Of a DNA stretch of 63,922 bases, positions 32,889-41,900 are shown in pieces. Origin of the DNA: Oscillospiraceae bacterium (GTDB lineage Bacteria; Bacillota; Clostridia; Oscillospirales; Oscillospiraceae); NCBI GenBank assembly GCA_020025515.1, contig JAHHRZ010000011.1, positions 1-63,922 of the forward strand. Reading direction: 5' to 3'. The notes beneath the pieces were generated by a model. That model had not been told where the DNA came from. It did no database searches and saw only the letters and a program-made list of their open reading frames with translations. The position numbers were made by a program, and so were the translations under genes. Every line of letters begins with the position of its first letter. The stretch's first letter is position 1.

Positions 32889-34355
32889 ATGGCGAAAAAT
32901 ATTATGATTCAGGGGACCATGTCCAATGCGGGAAAGAGCCTGTTGTGCGCCGCTCTGTGTCGGATTTTCAAGCAGGACGGATACCGTGTGGCACCCTTTA
33001 AAAGCCAGAATATGGCACTGAACTCTTTTATTACCGAGGCGGGAGGAGAAATGGGAAGAGCACAGGTGGTGCAGGCGGAGGCTGCCGGAATCGCACCGGA
33101 TGTGCGGATGAACCCCATTTTGCTCAAGCCCACCACGGATGTGGGAAGTCAGGTGATCGTCAATGGCGTGGTGCAGGGGAACATGCGTGCCATGGAGTAT
33201 TACCGCAGGAAGCGGGAATACATTCCGGCAATCATGGAGGCCTATGAGTCCCTGGCCCAGGAATACGATATCATTGTCATGGAAGGTGCCGGAAGTCCCG
33301 CGGAAATCAACTTAAAGCAGGAAGATATTGTAAACATGGGAATGGCAAAGGCTGTGGACGCGCCTGTTCTTCTGGTCGGTGACATTGACCGCGGCGGTGT
33401 GTTTGCCCAGCTCTATGGTACCATAGCGCTGCTGGAAGAGGAGGAGCGGGCCAGAATCAAAGGAACCGTTGTAAATAAATTCCGGGGGGACCCCTCTATT
33501 TTGGAGCCGGGTCTGCGTATTCTGGAGGACCTTTGCAAAGTTCCCGTGGTGGGTGTGGTTCCTCATGTCAGCGTGGATATTGATGACGAAGACAGCCTTT
33601 CTGAACGGTTTTCCCAAAAGCAGGAGAGAAAACTGTTGGACATTGCGGTGATTCGTCTGCCTCATATTTCCAATTTTACAGACTTCAGTCCCTTTGAGCG
33701 CTATGAAAATGTGTCTGTTCGATATGTGGAGCAGGTGGGGGACCTGCACCATCCTGATCTTTTGATGATTCCCGGCACCAAGAGCACCATTGCCGATCTG
33801 GCATGGCTTCGTCAGAACGGCCTGGAGGCCGCCATTCAGAAGACGGCAGCAGCGGGAACACTGGTTTTCGGCATCTGCGGAGGATATCAGATGCTGGGCC
33901 GACGGATTTCGGACCCGGATCAGGTGGAGGCGGCCCAGGTGACGGAAATTGCAGGCATGGGCCTTTTGGACATGGAAACCATATTCCGTGGAGAGAAGGT
34001 GCAAAGGCAGGTGAGGGGGACCTTTGAAAAAGTGCCCGGCATGCTGTCCGGCCTGGAGGGAGCCGCCTATGAGGGATACGAAATCCACATGGGAAGAAGC
34101 GAAGAGACACTTCCTCCCCTCAATCACTGCAAAAATGTCTATGGAAGTTATATCCACGGTATTTTTGATGCACCGGGAATATCCGATACGATTTTGAAAG
34201 CGATTTGCAAGCAAAAAGGAATGGAGTTTGAGGATATCACCTCCTATGACATCCACACATACAAAGAACAGCAGTATGACAAACTGGCGGACGCAGTGCG
34301 CAGCAGCATGGACATGGACTATATTTATAAGATCCTGAACCGGGAGGTGCCATAG
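32889..34355 (+). CDS. cbiP: Cobyric acid synthase
   Basis: This 488-residue ATP- and glutamine-dependent amidase completes amidation of b, d, e and g. The P-loop-like IQGTMSNAGKSLL, FKSQNMALNS, LVGDIDRGGVFAQL and the glutaminase cysteine in FGICGGYQMLG (C330) are all present. It starts 2 bases after cobD. Confidence 0.95.
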   Translation: MAKNIMIQGTMSNAGKSLLCAALCRIFKQDGYRVAPFKSQNMALNSFITEAGGEMGRAQVVQAEAAGIAPDVRMNPILLKPTTDVGSQVIVNGVVQGNMRAMEYYRRKREYIPAIMEAYESLAQEYDIIVMEGAGSPAEINLKQEDIVNMGMAKAVDAPVLLVGDIDRGGVFAQLYGTIALLEEEERARIKGTVVNKFRGDPSILEPGLRILEDLCKVPVVGVVPHVSVDIDDEDSLSERFSQKQERKLLDIAVIRLPHISNFTDFSPFERYENVSVRYVEQVGDLHHPDLLMIPGTKSTIADLAWLRQNGLEAAIQKTAAAGTLVFGICGGYQMLGRRISDPDQVEAAQVTEIAGMGLLDMETIFRGEKVQRQVRGTFEKVPGMLSGLEGAAYEGYEIHMGRSEETLPPLNHCKNVYGSYIHGIFDAPGISDTILKAICKQKGMEFEDITSYDIHTYKEQQYDKLADAVRSSMDMDYIYKILNREVP

Positions 34356-34394
34356 TCCGGCTGAAACTTCCAACAAGATTCCGGAGGAACGACA

Positions 34395-35381
34395 ATGAGC
34401 CACATTTTTTGCGTGATCGACGGCATGACAGACCCTCAATTTGAAATTGCAGAATATCCCGCCCTTGCGGGAATGAAGCTGGCCTCCTATGTGGATACCT
34501 GTCAGGGGAACGAGCCAGAGAGCCTGGGCTGTATTTTGCGCCTGCTGGGGACACGGCAGGTTCCCCATCATCTGCGGGGATATGCGGAGGCCCTGGGAGC
34601 GGGAATCCCTGTGGGGGAACAGGATCTGGTGCTGCGTGGCAGCTGGTTTGCTTTGGATGAAGCGGGGCGCTGCACGGTACCGCTTTCGGCGCCCCAAGAG
34701 ATGAGGACCTCCGCTGACTGCCGGTATTATCCTCTGGGGGAATATAAAAGCTTGTTGGTCTTTCCGGGCTTGTCTTCTCAAATTGACCGAATTGTGACCC
34801 ATCCTCCCTATGAATGTGTGGGGCTGTGTGCGAAAAGTCTGTGCCCTCAGGGCAGTGAAGCCCTCAGGACTGTTTTTTGGGAGTGGATGGGCACCGAACG
34901 CTGCCTGCTTCCCTGGGGGCAGTCCGTATGCGCAAAGCTGGCTCCCTTTCCGGAACCCGCGGCGGTGGTATGCGGAACCACCGTGGTGAAGGGAATTGCC
35001 CGGCTTCTGGGGATGCATCTGGTGGATCTCCCGCAGGCATCAGGGGACACGGATACAGAGTTACATGAAAAGCTGCAATCCGCCCTCTGCCAGGCGGAAC
35101 AATATCCCTTTGTATTGCTGCACATCAACGGAGCAGACGAAGCGGCCCACAGAAAAGATGCGCAGGAGAAAAACACATTCCTGCATCGGGTGGAGCGTGA
35201 GGTTTTGCGGCCCCTTCTGATGTCGGGGCATCGGATCACGGTGGTTTCAGACCACGGAACCGATCCTGAAAGCGGAAAGCATCTTGCGTCTGTACAGCCT
35301 GTATTTGTATCTGATGGATGTATCAGACAGAACCCGGAGACCACTTACAAACAGACACACAGAATGATGGTAACTCCCTGA
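34395..35381 (+). CDS. ApgM-like phosphoglycerate mutase/alkaline phosphatase-fold protein
   Basis: This 328-residue protein ends the cobalamin operon. The N-terminal CVIDGMTD, the central HINGADEAAHRKDA and the C-terminal SDHGTD are metal-binding motifs of archaeal-type cofactor-independent phosphoglycerate mutases (ApgM), in the alkaline phosphatase superfamily. A serine in GNEPESLGC fits the nucleophile position. At 328 residues it is shorter than true ApgM (about 400). Since glycolysis does not need it here, I infer a cobalamin task: either alpha-ribazole phosphate/cobalamin-phosphate dephosphorylation or making threonine phosphate for CobD (ApgM relatives include homoserine kinases). A GGAGGA site precedes the ATG. 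The role is unproven. Confidence 0.75.
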   Translation: MSHIFCVIDGMTDPQFEIAEYPALAGMKLASYVDTCQGNEPESLGCILRLLGTRQVPHHLRGYAEALGAGIPVGEQDLVLRGSWFALDEAGRCTVPLSAPQEMRTSADCRYYPLGEYKSLLVFPGLSSQIDRIVTHPPYECVGLCAKSLCPQGSEALRTVFWEWMGTERCLLPWGQSVCAKLAPFPEPAAVVCGTTVVKGIARLLGMHLVDLPQASGDTDTELHEKLQSALCQAEQYPFVLLHINGADEAAHRKDAQEKNTFLHRVEREVLRPLLMSGHRITVVSDHGTDPESGKHLASVQPVFVSDGCIRQNPETTYKQTHRMMVTP

Positions 35382-35454
35382 AAACTGGTGATTTTGCCAT
35401 AAAATAGTCGCTGCTTTTTGGCGGGTTACACAACGAAGTGAACGCGTTCTATGC

Positions 35455-35483
35455 TTGTAAATTGGGATAGTCTGTGCTAAGAT
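35455..35483 (+). promoter_or_regulatory. Promoter of the surface-protein riboswitch transcript
   Basis: TTGTAA (35455-35460) and TAAGAT (35478-35483) are separated by 17 bases, about 107 bases upstream of the aptamer. A CTGCTGCG/CGCAGCAG hairpin lies in between. Confidence 0.6.
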
Positions 35484-35589
35484 AAAAGTATAAGGTGAAA
35501 GGCAAAAGAAGCACTTTGAGACTGCCTGCTGCGCTAGGAGTGCAATAGGAAAGCCCGCAGCAGATTCCACTGGTTGAATTGAATAAAAT

Positions 35590-35790
35590 GCATTGTGTCA
35601 CCCGTAAAGACTGATGGGATTCATCAGACGCGGTGATTAGGGAATCCGGTGAAAGTCCGGAGCGACTGCCGTTGCTGTATGCGTCGGAGTTCATGTGCAA
35701 GGAGTGATCCGGTCACTGGGGAAACCTGGGAAGGCGGTACATGAACGAAGGAACAATTCCTAAAGACGTGAGCCAGAATACCGACAATGC
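35590..35790 (+). promoter_or_regulatory. Cobalamin riboswitch controlling the giant surface protein
   Basis: GCATTGT and ACAATGC close a perfect 7-bp P1. Inside are TTAGGGAATCCGGTGAAAG, the GGAGCGACTGCC block, GGTCACTGGGGAAACCTGGG, GAAGGCGG and GACGTGAGCCAGAATACCG, all canonical. A terminator follows and then only the 8.6-kb gene, so a single surface protein is under B12 repression. Confidence 0.95.
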
Positions 35791-35848
35791 CTGAATGTTG
35801 CTCGCATTTCCGTGATTGGAAAGGCGGGCTATCTGTTGTTGCGAAAAA

Positions 35849-35886
35849 ACGGTCGCATCGGAAGGGTTCCGATGTGACCGTTTTTA
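35849..35886 (+). terminator. Attenuator terminator before the giant gene
   Basis: ACGGTCGCATCGGAA and TTCCGATGTGACCGT form a 15-bp hairpin (one mismatch) followed by TTTTAT, 40 bases before the start codon. Confidence 0.92.
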
Positions 35887-35925
35887 TATTTATAGATAGA
35901 CCCAAATAAAGTAAGGAGGAGAAAA

Positions 35926-38900
35926 ATGAAAAAAAGAGTTTTAAGCTTGCTGATGGTACTGTCCATGGTGCTGTCGCTGCTGCCTGGAACCATTCTGGCA
36001 GCCGAGGACCCCACTGTGGAAGACTTTTTCGCAGATCTGCGGGATGTAGTGGAAATCAGCAACGACACTACCCACCCGTTTACGGTGGATTCCACCACAG
36101 AAGAAGGCCCATGGCTGAGGTCGGGGAAAATGACAAGCACTTACACCAGTTCCACATTGACCCTCACCATGAAACAGGCGGCTACCTTGCGGTTTGACTA
36201 CAAAATCAGCTGTGCCAACAGCTGCGGAATGGAGGTCCGGAAGGGCAGCACAACGATTTGTCAGCGGTATGATTACAAAGGAGAAAAGGCTGGAACCGTG
36301 GAGGTCTCTGCGGACGCAGGTGAGAGCGTCACCATTTCCTACTACCGTGGATATGTGTACAGCACTGACGAAAGCGAAGACTGCCTTTGGCTGAAAAATT
36401 TCACCTGCACCCTGCCCAAGCAGGTGATTTTGCATGCCAACAACGGAACAGAGGAGACGGTGTCACAGGGAATTTTTGAAACAGGCGTCCTGCGCCCCAA
36501 CCCCTTTGTCTATGACCATCATGTGTTTAAGGGCTGGGCCACCAGCGAAAACGGAGAGGTCCGCTACCCGGATGAGGCGCCGATCACCATTACGGAAGAT
36601 ACCCACCTGTATGCAGTGTGGGGGCGGCTGTATGATTTGAAATTCTCCGTGTCCCCGGAAAAAGCAATGTTTGGGCTCTATCTGGATCAGGAACACACGC
36701 AGAAGGTGGAACCCACCGAGGAAGAACCCCATACCTATTTACTGGAAAAAGGGGAATACCACTGGCAGGCGGATCTCTTTGGATATGCCCCGCAAAGCGG
36801 AAGTGTTTCCCTGGATGAGGGAACGGCACCTGTGTCTGTGAATTTGCAGCCCTATGCCCGGCAGACCGTCACATTTACTTACGGGGAATTGATCGAGGGC
36901 GCACCCATCGAAAACGGAAGCCTGACCGTGCATTGCGGCGATCAAGCCATGCAGGCCGATGAAACCGGCCTGGTTTATGTGCTTCCCGTTGGATATGACT
37001 ATACCTATACTTTTACAAGCAGCAATTATGCCAAGCAGACCGGCACCATTGCGCTGGCGCAGGAAACCCAGCCCGGCACACAGCAGATCACCATTGCTTT
37101 GACCCCAAAGACAGGCTGGGGCGGCCCGGAGGATCTGCTGGAGCCCCGCAAGGACTCCCAGGGAGTCTGGCAAATTACCAGCGGCGCAGAACTGGCCTGG
37201 ATGGCACAGGAAGTCAATGGGGGGCGGGCAAAGGACTGTGCGGCAGTCCTGACCAAAGACATTGATCTTGGGGAAGAACTCTGGACACCTATGGGAAAAA
37301 ATGCATATGGCTGTGAGTTCAGAGGTTCGTTGGACGGTCAGCACCATGTGATCTATGGGCTGAATGTAGATGACAAAGCGGATATTACGGGACTCTTTGG
37401 CTATGTGAACGGCGGCAGCATTAAAAATCTGACCGTAAAAGGAAGGGTAGCGGGAAAAGGAAATTCCGGAACCGGCGGTATAGTGGGGAAGCTCAGCAGT
37501 ACCTGGGATCAAACAGGAACCGTGGAAAACTGCATCAGTGAAGTAACGGTATCCGGCGGCAACAATGTAGGCGGCGTGGTCGGCCTCATGTCCGGAAGCA
37601 ACGCCTCCAGCGTAGAGGGCTGTGTAAACCGGGGTTCGGTTACCGGAACAAACTCCGTGGGTGGTTTGATCGGCTGCATGTATGGGGACGGCAACCTGCA
37701 AAACAGCTACAACCGTGGTTCTGTGGAAGCAGAGGTCAGCAAGGCCGGGGGCCTTGTGGGCTACATGAATTCCAGGAACGCTCTGGCGGAAAATTGCTAC
37801 ACCACCGGAAGCATACGAAATCCCAGAATGGACAGTGCGCCTGCAATCGGCATGAAGTCTCCCGGACAGGTGTCCAATCTCTATTATTTGGACACGCTGG
37901 GGACTGATTCCAATGCCCAGCCCAAGACAGAGCAGGAGATGAAATCCGGCTCCTTCCCCGCAGAGCTGGGAGAACACTTCTCCAGGGATATGCAGGAGCC
38001 GCTCAACGACGGCTACCCTATTTTGGATTTCCAGGACACCACGCCGAAGTATGAAGTGGCTCTTTCTGTCACACCGTCCGAGGCAGAGCTTATTGTGAAG
38101 GACGAAGAGCAGACTGTTTTGACAGGGAAACATACCACCCAGGAAGCCTGTGAAGTATGGACCTATGAGCTGCCCGCAGGCACTTATTTCTGGGAGGCAT
38201 CTGCCTTTGGAAAAGTAACACAAAGCGGGACATTTACGGTGACGGATTCTCCTATCCAGGAGAAAATTGATCTGAAAGCCGCACCGACCGTACATACCAG
38301 CTTCGCAGTCACCTATGCGGACGGGAACCCTTCGGAAGCGGTGGCAGACATCCATGTGACGTGCGGCCAGCGGGAGATGGAGGCGGCGCAAGACGGAAGC
38401 TTTTCCCTTCCCGATGGGGTGTATACCTACACCGTCAGGGCCAAGGGATACGGGAAGGTGCGCCAAACCCTTCAGGTCTCCTTCGCTGCGGGGGACACTC
38501 TGGTTGTGCCCGTAATCATGCATCCGTCTGACCAGTGGGACGGGGAAGAGCTGGAACAGCCGGAAGGTGCCGGTACAGAACAGGCACCTTACCGGATTGA
38601 AAATGGTGCGCAGCTGGCATGGCTGGCAGATTTTGTGAACCAGTCCTCCGACCATGGGAAACAGAGTCACGCAGTATTAACAGAGGATATAGATTTGGGG
38701 GACAATCTATGGACCCCCATTGGCAAGAATGATTCCTGCTCCTATGGAAGTGCCTTTGACGGGCAGGGGCATACCGTCTCCGGACTGAAGGTGGAAGGGG
38801 CGGACTATGCCGGCCTGTTCGGTCACGCCAAAAACGCAGTGATTCAAAATATTGTGATCAGTGGTTCTGTCACCGGCAGCAGATACACAGGCGGCTTGCT

Positions 38901-41900
38901 GGGACAGATCGGGGCAGGTGTAACGGTGAAAAACTGCGGCAATACCTGCACCGTGCAGGGAAGCGGCAGCTGGACCGGCGGCATTGCAGGCCGACTGTAT
39001 GGAGCAAACAGCCTGGTCACAGGCTGCTATAACAGCGGCAGCGTTACAGGGACAGAGACAGGCACCTCCGTCTATGCCGGCGGCATTGTGGGCAAGGATG
39101 ACGAAGGGCTGACAATTCAGGACTGCTATAATACCGGAAATGTCACTGCCGGCAACGCAGGTGGTATTTGCGGCAATGGCACCAGCTTTGCAAAGCGCAT
39201 CAACTGCTATAATGTGGGCCTTATAACCGGCACGAAGACAGGGGCAATCTGGCCCGGCAGCTACGGCGATACCATCAACTGTTACTATTTGGCGGGCACA
39301 ACGGAAGACCAGCACGAAGGAGCGGCGGCGGTCAATGAGGAGGAGCTGAGACAAAAGACCGATGCGTTGAACGGAACAACGGAGCCTCCCGTGTGGAAAA
39401 GTGTCAGCAGTATGAATGAGGGATATCCGATTCTGGCTTGGCAGAAGGAAGAAGGAGAACCCATACAGCCGGATACACCTCTGAAAAAAGCAGAAAATGC
39501 TGCATGGAAGACAGACGAGGCAACCAGTCTCCTGACCGGGGTGGCAACCTGGAATGGGGTGGAACATGCCGAGAGCTACACTGTGGTTCTGTGGCAGGTG
39601 GAGGAGACAGAGAAGCCCGCAGAGCAGGATGATCTACAGCTGCGTGCAATCGCCACGGTGGATGTAGTAGGAACGGAATATGACTTTACCGAGACGATTC
39701 ACTCCCATGGCCCCGGCAGCTACTATTTCACGGTGACCCCCATTGCGGCAGAGAACAGTGGATATGCCTCCGGGAAAGTACCGGCCAACGGGATAGAGGC
39801 CAATCTGCTGATTCAGGAGTATTCCAGTGAAACAGCCTGCTATTGCCATTATAGTAAGCTGGATATGCCCACGGGCCTGTGCTGGCGAGACTCCAGGGCC
39901 ACCTGGAACCCTGTGAAACATGCCTATGGCTATCTGGTAACGATCTATCGTCTGGACGATCAGAACCAGCCTAACTATGTCACAGGCGGGACGGTGGGGA
40001 AAGAGCACAATGAGCTGGACCTGCACGCTTATTTTGCAGACAATGCCAGATATGTATTCACCGTGAAGGCGCTGTCTCAGGAATATATGATCTCCGGGAC
40101 AGCAGACAGAAACAGCGAAGAGTCAAAACGGAGCGATGACGAGAGCAACGGCGGCGAAAAGGACGGCATTTATGTCCACGAGCCGTCCCCTGAGCCGGAA
40201 CCTCCCGACCGCAAAGACTGGATCGGCATTTCCACACCGGAACAGTGGATCGCCCTGGCCAATACAGAAGATACCATTGTTGACACGGCCAATCCGGAAG
40301 TCACCCATCAGGATGTGCAGTGGAGCAAAAAGTATTATCTGACTGCGGATCTGGACTTTTCCAATCTGTCTGCGGCGGATGCGGCAAAGACCAAATCCAT
40401 CGGCAATGATGCCCACAGATTCCAGGGAATCCTGGACGGAAACGGGCATAAGATCACCGGCCTGACCCTGAGCAATTTGGATGCGGGACTGTTTGGCTAT
40501 ATCGGAAAACATGGGCAGGTCTATGATCTGAAGATCGAAGGCGCCAATGTGCTGTTTTCGGACAATGCGGCGGTATTGGCCTACGCAAACTTTGGCACCA
40601 TTCATCACTGCGCAGTCATCAACAGCAACATTACCGCAGACACCGGCGCGGTGCTGGGCGGCATGGTCAGCCGTAACTATGGAACCGTGGAAGACTGTTA
40701 TGTGGAAGGAGGCACATTGACGTCCAACAGCACCACGGCAACCGGACACAGCGGTTTTGTAGGTGCCAACGAAGAAGGCGGACAGATCAGACGCTGCTGG
40801 AGCTCCATGGATGTGCATACCATGAGCGAGTACGCAGGCGGTTTTGTGGGTCTGAGCTATGGGGGAGAGATCCGGGATTGCTTCTGTCTGGGGGATGTGA
40901 CGGCTCGCAGCTACACAGGCGGTTTTGCCGGACGTTCTGTGTACAGCGGAAACCGCTATGAAAACTGCTATGCAGCCGGAACCGTAACCGTGACCCAGGG
41001 CAATGGCCATGGCTTCATTGGAGGCAGCAAGCCGGATTCCGCATTCCAGCCGGATCTGTCGAAGGAACTGGATCACTGCTATTACAATGCCGCATCGCCG
41101 GAAGACCCCTATGCAACGGGCAAGAGCCTGGATGAGATGCGCCGGGAAAGTTTCCTCAATGAGCTGAACCGGAATCTGGTATGGGCCCGGGACGATGGAA
41201 AGAACAGCGGCCTTCCTTATCTGGCAACCGTCAAAGCGCCGGAGCAAATCGGCAGCACCGAAATCACGGTGACCATTGCCATGGCGGTCTATGACAAAGA
41301 GAATTATGCGTTCCGCCAGCAGACAGAGCCGGTGACAGTTACACTGGAAAGTACCGGCAATACCAGAGTGGTCGATGTGATGGACGCAGCCATGGAACAG
41401 GGACTTTTGACCTACTCGTATGACACAACCCCTGAATTTGGCCGCTTTATCCACACAATCAACGGCTACTCTGTGGAAAAGCCGGACGGGTGGATGTTCA
41501 CGGTCAATGACAAGCTTTCCAATCTTGGCGCTTCTCTGGCAACGGTAACGGATCAGGACCGGCTGCTCTGGTACGAGGGAACCACGGAAAATCGTTTTCA
41601 GCCGCCCATGTGGTCGGATTTGTCCGGAGACTTGCAGCAATGGAAGAAGATTTCCACAGTAGAGGACCTTCTCAAACTGGCAAAGAGTGAAGACGAAGCC
41701 GCACTGGCAAAACACTATCGTCTGACTGCGGATTTGGATTTGGAGGGTGTGGAATTTTCCGGAATCGGTACTCTGGCCCATCCCTTCACCGGAACATTTG
41801 ACGGACAGAATCATACCATTTCCCACGCCACTATCACAGGCGCAGAGAATGTGGGCTTCTTCGGTGTTACCAAAGGAGCAACCATTAAAAATTTGAAGCT

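Noticed and set aside
33312..35018. A 568-codon open frame on the minus strand
   Set aside because: It is antisense to cbiP and the ApgM-like gene, both of which have clear family motifs; the antisense product shows none.
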